DNA of 64,000 bases from Beijerinckia sp. 28-YEA-48 (GTDB lineage: Bacteria; Pseudomonadota; Alphaproteobacteria; Rhizobiales; Beijerinckiaceae): NCBI RefSeq assembly GCF_900104955.1, contig NZ_FNSI01000001.1:5800001-5864000 (forward strand), written 5' to 3'. Positions within the stretch are counted from its first letter, which is position 1, and every line of letters starts with the position of its first letter. Position numbers and translations under genes: made by a program. The notes under the pieces are model-generated. The model saw nothing but the letters and a program-made list of their open reading frames with translations. It was not told the DNA's origin and made no database searches. Shown in pieces: positions 16,509 through 24,929 of the stretch.

Positions 16509-18212
16509 TCAGGCGCTCCGCACTTTTGGTGCGACCGTCTTGGTCCAGCCGTAGAACTCACCCGCCTTCTCAACGCTGACGAAGCCTTCCGCTACGTCAT
16601 GGCTGATCGCTTCGCGGGCGCGGTCGTGCGGATTGCCATAGCCGCCGCCACCGGCGGTGAGGAAGGTGACGCGATCGCCAGCCGCGAGCGGGATTTCCGT
16701 GCCTTTGAAGACGATCCGTTCCGGATCATCTTCTGACCTGATGATAGCGGCGTTGTGCGCGCCATTGCCACCACCGGCGAGGCCCCAGGGCGGCATGCGG
16801 GTGCGCTCGCAATTGATCGTCACTTTGCAGGGCACCAGCGTGCGATAGGTGATGCGCACACCGAGGCCGCCGCGGAATTTTCCGGGGCCGCCCGAATCAT
16901 CGCGTAGCGCATGTTCATCCACCATGATGGGATAGCGAATCTCCTGCAGTTCGACGGGCGAGTTACGCACGTCGCCTTGGCAAACGGAGACGCTGGCGTC
17001 CTCGCCATCCTCGGAGGGACGGCCACCCCAGCCGCCGCCAAAAATATTGAGCAGCAGGAAGCGCGTGCCATCCGGCTTGAAGCCATAGAAAGAACAGCCA
17101 CCCATGTCGCCCTTGTGAGCGGCGGGGATCATGTGCGGCAGGGCTGGCGCCAGCGCCTTCAAGATCGTATCGATCGTCGTCGGCAGCGCGATGCTCCACA
17201 GGCCGATGGCGGTGCCGGGCCTGGCGCTGACGATGGTGCCTTCGGGGATATTCACATCAAGGGCGCGGAAGCAGCCCTCGTTGACATCGAGATCGGGCGA
17301 GGTGATCGCCTTGAAGGCGACGCGCGCAGCGGCGATACCACCCGATTTGCCGGAGTTCAGCGGCGAATGGGTCTGCGGGTTCATCTCGCTGAAATCGACG
17401 CTCATCACCGAGCCCTTGATCTCCACCGTCACCTTGATGCGGATCGGTTGATCGAGGCTGCGGCCGTCGTTGTCGAGGGTGCTTTCGGCTTGATAGACGC
17501 CATCGGGAATTTTCTCGATGACATTGCGCACGGCGCGATCGGCCTGGTCCCAGATACGTTCGATACAGGCTTCCACCGTGGCACGGCCGTAGCGCTTGAT
17601 CAGTTCGCCATAGCGTCGCGCACCGAGCTGGCACGAGGCCACCTGGGCTCTGAGGTCGCCGAGGCTGGCGTCGGGAAAGCGGACGTTGTCGTGGATGATC
17701 TGCCAAAGCGTCTCGTTACGCTTGCCCTCTTCGTAGATCTTGAGCGAGCGCAGTTGCAGGCCCTCGGCATAGATCTCGGTCGTCAGTGACGAGCCGAAGC
17801 CGATGCGCATGCCGCCGATATCGACCCAATGGGCACGGTTGGCGGCAAAGCCGACGAGTTCGCCATCGACGAAACAGGGGGCGTAGATGACGACGTTGTT
17901 GAGATGCTGGCCACAGACTTCATGATTCATGATCATGATGTCGCCCGGCTTGAAGCCATCAAGGCCCCAGCGCTTGATGCCGTCCTCGACGGCAACGCCG
18001 AGGTCGGCCAGGAAGATCGGCAGGCCGCCTCGGTTCTGCGAGATCATGCGGCCTTTGGTGTCGATGAGGCCACAGCAGAAGTCGCGGACCTCATAGATCA
18101 TCATATTATAAGCGGCTTTGCACAGCGCATTGCCCATCTCGTCAGCGTAAGCGACGATGGAGTTGCGAACGACTTCGACCGTGATCGGGTGGGCATCGAC
18201 GTTCTTGGTCAT
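16509..18212 (-). CDS. Hydantoinase/oxoprolinase subunit B (HyuB)
   Basis: Counted from the ATG at 18212 the protein has 567 residues, typical of HyuB. It starts with the family signature DAHPITVEVVRNSIVAYADEMG and contains DFCCGLIDTKGRMI, the GDIMIMNHEVCGQHLNNVV segment and the terminal glycine-rich GGGGYGNP. Together with HyuA it forms the ATP-dependent ring-opening enzyme for hydantoins, N-methylhydantoin, 5-oxoproline or acetophenone-type substrates. The true substrate is not readable here. It starts 5 bases after the HyuA stop, so the two are translationally linked. An upstream in-frame extension is out of register with the family and overlaps hyuA. Confidence 0.92.
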   Translation of the reverse strand: MTKNVDAHPITVEVVRNSIVAYADEMGNALCKAAYNMMIYEVRDFCCGLIDTKGRMISQNRGGLPIFLADLGVAVEDGIKRWGLDGFKPGDIMIMNHEVCGQHLNNVVIYAPCFVDGELVGFAANRAHWVDIGGMRIGFGSSLTTEIYAEGLQLRSLKIYEEGKRNETLWQIIHDNVRFPDASLGDLRAQVASCQLGARRYGELIKRYGRATVEACIERIWDQADRAVRNVIEKIPDGVYQAESTLDNDGRSLDQPIRIKVTVEIKGSVMSVDFSEMNPQTHSPLNSGKSGGIAAARVAFKAITSPDLDVNEGCFRALDVNIPEGTIVSARPGTAIGLWSIALPTTIDTILKALAPALPHMIPAAHKGDMGGCSFYGFKPDGTRFLLLNIFGGGWGGRPSEDGEDASVSVCQGDVRNSPVELQEIRYPIMVDEHALRDDSGGPGKFRGGLGVRITYRTLVPCKVTINCERTRMPPWGLAGGGNGAHNAAIIRSEDDPERIVFKGTEIPLAAGDRVTFLTAGGGGYGNPHDRAREAISHDVAEGFVSVEKAGEFYGWTKTVAPKVRSA

Positions 18213-18217
18213 GATGC

Positions 18218-20278
18218 TCAAGCCTCCTTGCCGGCGAGATCGACGATGAGATGGCCAGCGTCCGTCACGGTCACTTTGTCTCCCGGATGAATGAGAATGG
18301 TGGAATTGGGCTCCTCGATGACCGCCGGGCCTGTGAAGGTGAATCCGGCAGGCAGTGAAGGGCGCCACAGGATGCGCGTTTGCAGTGGTTTTTCCGGGTC
18401 ATCGAAGATGACGTCGCGGGATGTCTCCGCGACCGAGTCCGTCGGCGTCCAAGCCTGGGTCAACCAGGCTTCAGCTATGGTGTCGCTGCGCGCGGCGGTC
18501 AGCACCAGGCGCAGGTTGACGACTTCGAGATGTTCTTCCAGCGCCGACTGGCCGTAGCGCAGATCGTGTTCGACATTGAACAGTCCGCGCACCGTGCTCA
18601 TATCGCCGGTGAGCATGGCTGGAGACGTAATCGGAATCGGCAGAGCGTGTTCCTGGCCGACATAGCGCAGATCGGCGAAGAAACGGAAGTCGGTGATATC
18701 GTCGGCAATGCCGTCGCGCTGCATCTGCGCCTTGCCGCTGTCCGCCAATTCCTTGAACACGCGCTCGACCAGCGCCGTGTCGAGCGCGCCGAGACGGCCG
18801 ACAAGGGTGCGGACGAAATCCTGACGCCAGGAGGCCATCAGCATGCCAAGCGCCGAGAAGGTGCCCGGCAGTTTCGGGATGACGACGCGCGGAATGAAGA
18901 TTTCACGGGCAATGGCGATGGCGTGCAGCGGGCCTGCGCCACCGAAAGCGATCATCGCGGTGTCGCGCGGGTCTACACCCTTGTTGACGGAGACGGCACG
19001 CACGGAGAGCGACATGTTATTGTCGGCGATGGTGGCGATGCCGAGCGCCGCTTCCTTGGTGCCAAGACCCAGCGGCTTGCCGACCGTCTCATCGACGGCC
19101 CGTTCGGCCGCCGCCATATCGAGCGACATGTTGCCGCCCAGAAATCGGTCGCCATTGATGCGGCCAAGAACTAGATCGGCATCGGTGACGACCGGATCCA
19201 TCGAGCCCTTGCCGTAGCAGGCAGGTCCCGGATCGGCACCAGCGCTGCGGGGACCAACATGCAGGCCGCCGGTGCCATCGACCCAAGCGATCGAGCCACC
19301 GCCATTGCCGACCTCGACGATGTCGACAACCGGCAATTGCATCGGTTGGCCCGAGGCGTGATCGCCGATGACATAGCCTTCTTCGATGGCGGGGCGGCCG
19401 TTGGTGATCAGCGAGGATTTGGCGGTGGTGCCGCCCATGTCGAAGCCGATGCATTTCTCAAGGCCGAGATGCAGGGCGAGCCGGCCGGCGCCGATCATAC
19501 CGGCGACAGGGCCGGATTCCATCATGGAGACCGGCTGGGCCTTGGCTTGATCGAGCGACATGACGCCGCCATTTGAGCGCATCAGATGCAGCTTGCCGGC
19601 AAAGTTCTCACCGCGCAGATAGCTGTCGAGCGTGCCGAGATAATTGCTGACGCGCGGCCCGACGAAGGCATTGAGCACGGTGGTGGACGTGCGCTCATAT
19701 TCGCGGAATTCGCGCAGGATTTCATGGCTCAGCGTCACGAACAGGCCGGGGTTGAGCCGGCGCAGCACGTCGCCGATGGCGCGTTCATGATCGGGATTGG
19801 CATAGGAGTGCAGCAGACAGACGGCGACGGCCTCGATCTTCTGATCCTTGATCTCCTTCGCGATGGCCTCGACCTCTTCGAGGGCGAGCGGAATCATCGC
19901 GTCACCGGCGGCATTGACGCGTTCGGTGACTTCGAACGTCAGGCGACGTTCGACCAAGGGCTTGGGCCGATGGAACCACAGGTTGAAAGCCTCGATGCGA
20001 TTGCCGCGGCCGATGGCATAGACATCGCGAAAACCACGAGTGGTGATCAAAGCCGTATGGGCGCCTTTACGTTCTAACACCGTGTTGATGGCGATGGTGG
20101 AGCCGTGCAGCACCTCGTTCAACTGCGGCAGATCGCACTGCGCTTCACGCAGGGTGTCGGCGACGCCACGGGTCGGATCGGCCGGAGTGGTGGAGCATTT
20201 GGCCGTGACGATCTGGCCGTCGATACAACCGACGAGGTCGGTAAACGTGCCGCCAATATCTACGCCTACAATATTCAT
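18218..20278 (-). CDS. Hydantoinase/oxoprolinase subunit A (HyuA)
   Basis: A 686-residue subunit counted from the ATG at 20278, which overlaps the upstream permease stop by four bases (ATGA). The N-terminal ATP-binding phosphate loop is GVDIGGTFTD (residues 5-14), and a second actin-like/ASKHA loop occurs as GFDMGGTTAKSSLI. HyuA couples ATP hydrolysis to cleavage of a cyclic amide bond with HyuB. It is encoded directly after an SsuABC-type importer, so the importer probably brings in the substrate. The open frame continues into the permease gene, but that extension is not homologous and is rejected. Confidence 0.93.
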   Translation of the reverse strand: MNIVGVDIGGTFTDLVGCIDGQIVTAKCSTTPADPTRGVADTLREAQCDLPQLNEVLHGSTIAINTVLERKGAHTALITTRGFRDVYAIGRGNRIEAFNLWFHRPKPLVERRLTFEVTERVNAAGDAMIPLALEEVEAIAKEIKDQKIEAVAVCLLHSYANPDHERAIGDVLRRLNPGLFVTLSHEILREFREYERTSTTVLNAFVGPRVSNYLGTLDSYLRGENFAGKLHLMRSNGGVMSLDQAKAQPVSMMESGPVAGMIGAGRLALHLGLEKCIGFDMGGTTAKSSLITNGRPAIEEGYVIGDHASGQPMQLPVVDIVEVGNGGGSIAWVDGTGGLHVGPRSAGADPGPACYGKGSMDPVVTDADLVLGRINGDRFLGGNMSLDMAAAERAVDETVGKPLGLGTKEAALGIATIADNNMSLSVRAVSVNKGVDPRDTAMIAFGGAGPLHAIAIAREIFIPRVVIPKLPGTFSALGMLMASWRQDFVRTLVGRLGALDTALVERVFKELADSGKAQMQRDGIADDITDFRFFADLRYVGQEHALPIPITSPAMLTGDMSTVRGLFNVEHDLRYGQSALEEHLEVVNLRLVLTAARSDTIAEAWLTQAWTPTDSVAETSRDVIFDDPEKPLQTRILWRPSLPAGFTFTGPAVIEEPNSTILIHPGDKVTVTDAGHLIVDLAGKEA

Positions 20279-21123
20279 TTTTGCACCGATTTGGACTGAA
20301 CTCGCGGCGCGCGGCGTTTGCCGGGCGTCAGATAATTTTCCGCGATGCGGACGATCTCGTTGAAGCAGATGGCGATCACCGCCAGGGAGGTGATCAGCGC
20401 GAAGAGCGGCGCTGGATTGTAGTTCTCGGCGAAGACGCGGGTGTAATAGCCAACACCGCCGGTCGAAACATAGAGCTCGGCCAGGATGACGCCGAGCAGG
20501 GTCAAGGTCATGCCGAGGCGTAGGCCCGTGAACAGGCTTGGCACCATATTCGGCAGAACGACGTGGCGGATGATGTCGGTGCGAGACGCGCCCATGGAGC
20601 GCGCGCCGCGCAGATGCAGCTCTTTCACATCGCGCATGCCGGCGACGACATTGACGATGATCGGGAAGATGCCGTGGGTGAAGCCGAAAGCGATTTTCGC
20701 CGCTGGTCCCAGTCCGAAGATCAAGATGACCAGCGGCATGAAGGAGACCTGTGGAATGGCAAACAGCAGCAGGATGATGGGAAACAGCGCGGCGCGGCTG
20801 AATTTGGTGGCACCGACGATAAGGCCGATGGCGATGCCGAAGACCACCGACATGCCATAGGCAATGGCGATCTCGGTGACGCACAGCCACAGGGCGGCGA
20901 CGATCTTTGGTTCGGAGATGACCGAGGAGAAGAAGGCTTCGACCACGGCGCTGGGTGGCCGCATGAAAGCGGGATCAGCGTGGAAGCGACCGTAATATTC
21001 GAGCAGGATCAGGATGGTCGCGATTAGCGCCATCCGCAGCCAGAACGGGCTGCGGGCGAGCCGGCTCCAGAGCGGCGGCGCGGCGGGCAGGGGCGAAGGC
21101 GGGGCCGAGGTGAGCGATGCCAT
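20275..21123 (-). CDS. SsuC/TauC-type ABC transporter permease
   Basis: A 282-residue inner-membrane permease of the nitrate/sulfonate/taurine importer family. It has about six hydrophobic segments, and the EAA-type loop KELHLRGARSMGASRTDIIRHVVLPN lies in the middle of the chain. The N-terminus is proline-rich (PPSPLPAAPPLW). It forms a pair with the next permease, whose gene ends 6 bases upstream of this ATG. The stop overlaps the HyuA start by four bases, tying transport to ring hydrolysis. Confidence 0.9.
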   Translation of the reverse strand: MASLTSAPPSPLPAAPPLWSRLARSPFWLRMALIATILILLEYYGRFHADPAFMRPPSAVVEAFFSSVISEPKIVAALWLCVTEIAIAYGMSVVFGIAIGLIVGATKFSRAALFPIILLLFAIPQVSFMPLVILIFGLGPAAKIAFGFTHGIFPIIVNVVAGMRDVKELHLRGARSMGASRTDIIRHVVLPNMVPSLFTGLRLGMTLTLLGVILAELYVSTGGVGYYTRVFAENYNPAPLFALITSLAVIAICFNEIVRIAENYLTPGKRRAPRVQSKSVQK

Positions 21124-21129
21124 GGGTGC

Positions 21130-21882
21130 TTACCTCGACCTGATGCGGTTTTCGAAACTGAAGGCCAGCAGGTTCAACACCACCGACATGCAGACGACGA
21201 AGCTGATCCAGGCGAACATGCGGCCAGGCTCCATCAGTTCGGCGGTCAGCGCGATGTTGCGGCCGACGCCGGCGACCGAGGAGATGGTTTCACCACCGAG
21301 GACAGAGGCGAGGCAGATGAAAAAGCCGATGCGCAGGCCGGTGAACAGAACCGGCAGGGCGCCGGGCATCAGCACATAACGGAAGATCTGCCAGCGGTTG
21401 CCGCCCATGGATTGCGCGGCGAGCAGATAACGCTGCTCCATCTTGGCGAAGGCGGCGATGGTGTTGAGTGCAATCGGGAAGAAGGCATAGGTCGCGCCAT
21501 AGGCGACCTTCGATCCCGTACCGACGCCGAAGAACAGGATGAACATCGGAAAGAACAGGGTGATGGGAATGGTGAACAGGCCGGAGATCACCGGCTCGAT
21601 GGTGGCGACCGCCAGTTTCGAGCGGCTGACCAGATAGCCGGCGAGAATGCCAGCGATCAAGGCGAGGATATAGGCTTTGGCGACGGTCGTAGCGGTGACG
21701 AGAACTGCCGACCAGAAGGCGCTGGTCTGCACGAGGGCGACGAGCGCGGTCCCGACTTCGCGCGGTGGCGGCAGGAACAAGCGGCTGACGCTGCCGGTTT
21801 CCGTTGCCACATACCAGGCGGCGGCGGCGAGTGCCAGAAAGGCCCATTGGACGGAGCGGGAGGAGAGCGAAGCGCGGTCCAT
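21130..21882 (-). CDS. SsuC/TauC-type ABC transporter permease (second copy)
   Basis: A 250-residue permease counted from the ATG at 21882, one base after the ATPase stop. It shows the family pattern of a periplasmic FLPPPREVGTALVALV segment, hydrophobic helices, and the EAA loop KMEQRYLLAAQSMGGNRWQIFRYVLMPG. SsuC-type importers often use a homodimer, so two different permease genes suggest a heterodimeric channel. A longer frame extending to 22167 reads through the ATPase gene and is rejected. Confidence 0.9.
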   Translation of the reverse strand: MDRASLSSRSVQWAFLALAAAAWYVATETGSVSRLFLPPPREVGTALVALVQTSAFWSAVLVTATTVAKAYILALIAGILAGYLVSRSKLAVATIEPVISGLFTIPITLFFPMFILFFGVGTGSKVAYGATYAFFPIALNTIAAFAKMEQRYLLAAQSMGGNRWQIFRYVLMPGALPVLFTGLRIGFFICLASVLGGETISSVAGVGRNIALTAELMEPGRMFAWISFVVCMSVVLNLLAFSFENRIRSR

Positions 21883-21883
21883 A

Positions 21884-22717
21884 TCAGGCTCCGACAGCCT
21901 GTGGATCGCGCTGCAAAGCCATGGTGGCGCGGATTTCGTCGCGCAGCAGCGCATAGCATTCGTTGCGCAATTCGCTGAACTTCGGCTCCAACATAAAGTC
22001 GGGCGAGCGCGGATGCGGCGTGTCGACGTTGATGATCGTCTTGATCTTGCCCGGGCGGGCGGTGAACACGGCGATGCGATCGGACAGGAAGACGGCTTCG
22101 GCCAGCGAATGGGTGACGAAGACGATCGTCTTGCCGGTTTCGGCGAGAAGCTGCGACAGATCTTCACCCAGCACCATGCGGGTCTGTTCGTCTAGCGCGG
22201 CGAAAGGCTCGTCCATCAGCAAGATATCTGTCTTCACGCAGATGCCGCGCGCCATGTTGACGCGTTGGCGCATGCCGACGGAGAGCTGATCGGGATAGTG
22301 GCGGGCGAAGGAGGCCATGCCGACAGCGCGCAGCGCCGCCATGGCGCGGTCGTCCCATTCCGCTTTGGGAATGCCCTGGAATTTAAGGGCGATGTGGAAG
22401 TTTTCGATCACCGTGTACCAGGGAAACAGAGTGCTTTCCTGAAACACGAAGGCGATCTTGTCGGGATGAGGTTTGCCGTCGACCAGGCGGCCATCCACCG
22501 TGGTCGTGCCACTTGTCGGCTTGAATAGGCCGCCGATGACATTCAGCAACGTGCTCTTGCCGCAGCCCGAGGGGCCGAGCAGGCAGACGAATTCGCCCTT
22601 CTTGATGTCGAGCGAAACATTGTCGAGGGCAAGCACGCTGTCGGCATCGCCGGCATCGCCGAAGCGTTGCGTCACGTTCTTGATCGAGATCGCGATATTA
22701 TCCTGATTATTTTGCAT
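21884..22717 (-). CDS. SsuB/TauB-type ABC transporter ATPase
   Basis: A 277-residue ATPase with Walker A GPSGCGKST (residues 48-56), the signature LSVGMRQR, Walker B ILLMDEPFAALD and switch FVTHSLAEA. The signature has SVGM where LSGGM is usual, which is common in this subfamily. It drives the two permeases encoded downstream and belongs to the nitrate/sulfonate/thiamine-precursor importer group. A 92-base gap with a strong stem-loop separates it from the binding-protein gene upstream. Confidence 0.92.
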   Translation of the reverse strand: MQNNQDNIAISIKNVTQRFGDAGDADSVLALDNVSLDIKKGEFVCLLGPSGCGKSTLLNVIGGLFKPTSGTTTVDGRLVDGKPHPDKIAFVFQESTLFPWYTVIENFHIALKFQGIPKAEWDDRAMAALRAVGMASFARHYPDQLSVGMRQRVNMARGICVKTDILLMDEPFAALDEQTRMVLGEDLSQLLAETGKTIVFVTHSLAEAVFLSDRIAVFTARPGKIKTIINVDTPHPRSPDFMLEPKFSELRNECYALLRDEIRATMALQRDPQAVGA

Positions 22718-22764
22718 GCTCGCGACGCGCTCCCGGCTTCAGCCGATCGGTTCGATGACGAAGG

Positions 22765-22784
22765 GCCGGGCGATGGCGCCCGGC
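22765..22784 (-). promoter_or_regulatory. Intercistronic stem-loop after the binding-protein gene
   Basis: GCCGGGCG (22765-22772) and CGCCCGGC (22777-22784) form a perfect 8-base-pair stem with a 4-base loop. No T-run follows on the minus strand. A stable hairpin between a binding-protein gene and its membrane-component genes commonly protects the upstream mRNA or reduces read-through, giving more binding protein than permease. Confidence 0.6.
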
Positions 22785-22809
22785 GTTCTTGTGCGTGGGT
22801 ATCGGTTGG

Positions 22810-23817
22810 TTACAGTTTCACCGGCGCGAAGCCCGGCATGAACAGCTCCTTCGCCTCGGGGATGCGATCGAGCACGCCCAGATCCTTCAGCGAATAGCGG
22901 ATGGTTTCGATGGCCTTTGGATTGAAGGCGCCGTCCATCGACAGCATTTTCAATTCGTAGTCGTAGCTCTCGTCGATGACCTTCTCGCTGATCTTCATGG
23001 TCGAGGCGATGAACTTCACCGTGTCGGCGCGGTTGTCGCGCATGTAATGCGCGGTCTTGAACCAACCGCGCAGGAAGCGGCGGACGAGTTCGGGATTCTT
23101 CTCGATCAGATTGCGATGGGCGAAAATGACATGGGTGTGGAAGTCGGGAACGGCTTCCGCGAAGGTTGCGAGCAGCCGGCCCTGGCCCTGTTCGACCAGG
23201 TTCCAGGTTTCCTGAATCGAATTGACGCTGCCGACCAGTTCGCCGGATTTCATCGCGGCGAGGCGCGTGCGCATCTCACCCATGGGAATGATCTCGATGC
23301 CGTGCGGCCCCCAGCCTTTGCCGTCGGAGAGCTTGCGCGTCAGCCAGTCGGTGAGCGAGCCGGCGGTGGTGACGCCGATGCGCTTGCCCTTGAGATCGTC
23401 GACCGATTTGATCGGTCCATCCTTCATGACGACAAGCGACATGTTGCGCGGCTCGCCGGCGAGCGCGGCGACGGCAATGCCGGGCACGCCTTTCACCGCA
23501 TAACCCATGCCGGGGCCAGAGCCGAGGCCGATGTCGATGGCGCCGGCGGCCATGGCCTGCTGCATCTGGCCATCGCCGCGGAATACCGAAACTTCAGCAT
23601 CGATGCCTTCCGAGGCGAAGATGCCCTTAGCGAGGCCGAGATCAGCGCCGGTGAAGGGAAAAGAGGTGCCGACCGATTTGCCGATGCGCAGCTTGTCGGC
23701 GGCGAAGGCGGTGCGTGATGAAAGAATGAGGGGCGCGGCGGCTGCCAGCGCCAGCGCGCTGCGTCGCGATATTCCCAGTCGTGATATCCGCGTCCCGTCT
23801 CGCGTGGAGCCGTCCAT
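22810..23817 (-). CDS. NMT1/SsuA-type ABC transporter substrate-binding protein
   Basis: The start at 23817 follows GGGAGGAAACGC and gives 335 residues. The N-terminus has a twin-arginine-like export signal (SRRSALALAAAAPLIL, cleavage near AFAAD). The mature protein resembles SsuA/NMT1 family binders: RIGKSVGTSFPFTGADLGLAKGIFASEGIDAEV, then a GSGPGMGYAV ligand loop and VVMKDGPIKSVDDLKGKRIGVT. It is the first gene of the minus-strand operon importer-HyuA-HyuB-M24 and is transcribed divergently from a LysR gene. The ligand is unknown; a hydantoin, lactam or ureide is inferred only from the neighbours. Confidence 0.88.
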   Translation of the reverse strand: MDGSTRDGTRISRLGISRRSALALAAAAPLILSSRTAFAADKLRIGKSVGTSFPFTGADLGLAKGIFASEGIDAEVSVFRGDGQMQQAMAAGAIDIGLGSGPGMGYAVKGVPGIAVAALAGEPRNMSLVVMKDGPIKSVDDLKGKRIGVTTAGSLTDWLTRKLSDGKGWGPHGIEIIPMGEMRTRLAAMKSGELVGSVNSIQETWNLVEQGQGRLLATFAEAVPDFHTHVIFAHRNLIEKNPELVRRFLRGWFKTAHYMRDNRADTVKFIASTMKISEKVIDESYDYELKMLSMDGAFNPKAIETIRYSLKDLGVLDRIPEAKELFMPGFAPVKL

Positions 23818-23942
23818 GTGCGTTTCCTCCCTAGCCGTTCCCGGCGCACTGCGTGGCTGCTTGCTGCGGCCATCGCGTTCGTGCGGGTGCAATCGAATGC
23901 CTTCGGAAGAGGCAAAGCAAGCCATGGCGGGGCTTGGTTAAA

Positions 23943-23960
23943 TATAGTGTTTAGACTATA
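23943..23960. promoter_or_regulatory. LysR-type operator (perfect inverted repeat) in the divergent promoter
   Basis: TATAGT (23943-23948) and ACTATA (23955-23960) are a perfect inverted repeat with a six-base spacer, fitting the T-N11-A LysR box. The repeat sits 10 bases before the LysR start and about 130 bases upstream of the binding-protein start. That is where an autoregulated, divergently acting LysR protein usually binds. The surrounding sequence is markedly AT-rich compared with the genes. Confidence 0.6.
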
Positions 23961-23969
23961 ACTATAGGT

Positions 23970-24872
23970 ATGATAGCTTTCACCCTCCGCCGCCTGCAGG
24001 TGTTCGTCGCCATCGTCGAGACCGGCTCCTTCGCCGCGGCGGCGCGGCGGCTTGGCATCGCCCAGCCGTCGATCAGCGCTCATGTGATGGCGCTGGAGAA
24101 GGAGCTTGGCCGGCTTTTCGAGCGCCAGAGTGGCCGCCAGGCGGTGCTCACCGAAGTTGGCCGCAATTTTCTCGGCCATGCGCGTGAACTTTTGGCCCGG
24201 GCGCAGAAGCTCGATGCGGACATGTCGTCGCGTGCGTCGGCCGAGCAGAATGTCGCTCTGGCCTGTCAGCGCTCCTTGTCGAACACGGTGATGGGGGGCG
24301 CGCTGGGGCATTTCGCCAAGGACAATCGCGACATTCGCCTGTCGGTGCGTATCGCCTTTCAGGAAGAGGTGATCGCGGCGGTGCGTATGGGCGCCGCCGA
24401 TGTCGGCTGTCTGTTGTCGGACGGAGAGCCGGCAGGCTTTCCCACGACCTTGATCGGGCGCATGCGCTTCGTGGTTTTCGCGACGCCCGATCATTCGCTC
24501 GCCGGGCGCAAGCGTGTGCCGCCCGCCGAAGTGGCGCAGCATGATTTCGTTGGCCCCGTCGCGACATCGCTGTTCGGTCAGACGCAGCAGCGCTTGTTGC
24601 AGGGCATCGGCGTTGATCGCATGCATATTATCGCCGAAGGCACGGAATTCAGCGTCGTGCGCGAAATGGGCGCGGCGGGGCTTGGCCTGTGCTGTTCGCT
24701 CCAGGCGTCGGTGCAGCCAGACATCGATGCTGGCCGCTTCGTGCTGATCGATATCGACGGGCCGGACCTGTTTCTTGACATTCGCATGCTGGTCAATCCG
24801 CAACGCCGCGCGGCGCGGCCGGTGCGGCAGCTGGTCGATTATCTGCGCGAGGAAAGCGCCAACTGGCGATAG
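23970..24872 (+). CDS. LysR-family transcriptional regulator
   Basis: A 300-residue protein with the LysR N-terminal winged helix (LRRLQVFVAIVETGSFAAAARRLGIAQPSISAHVMALEKELG, residues about 6-50) and a periplasmic-binding-like effector domain. It is divergent from the importer/hydantoinase operon and is followed on its own strand by a TctC and a lyase gene, so it may control both units. No clear Shine-Dalgarno precedes the ATG; the operator overlaps that zone, so the mRNA leader may be very short. Confidence 0.9.
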   Translation: MIAFTLRRLQVFVAIVETGSFAAAARRLGIAQPSISAHVMALEKELGRLFERQSGRQAVLTEVGRNFLGHARELLARAQKLDADMSSRASAEQNVALACQRSLSNTVMGGALGHFAKDNRDIRLSVRIAFQEEVIAAVRMGAADVGCLLSDGEPAGFPTTLIGRMRFVVFATPDHSLAGRKRVPPAEVAQHDFVGPVATSLFGQTQQRLLQGIGVDRMHIIAEGTEFSVVREMGAAGLGLCCSLQASVQPDIDAGRFVLIDIDGPDLFLDIRMLVNPQRRAARPVRQLVDYLREESANWR

Positions 24873-24929
24873 TTGGCGCCATTGTGCCGGGTCGTGCGCT
24901 CAGCCAGAATGGCTGTGGGAGGAACGACC

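Noticed and set aside
18218..20890. An 890-residue reading frame starting inside the permease gene
   Set aside because: The first 200 residues are out-of-frame translation of the permease gene. HyuA homology begins at the ATG at 20278, which also has the four-base overlap expected of coupled genes.
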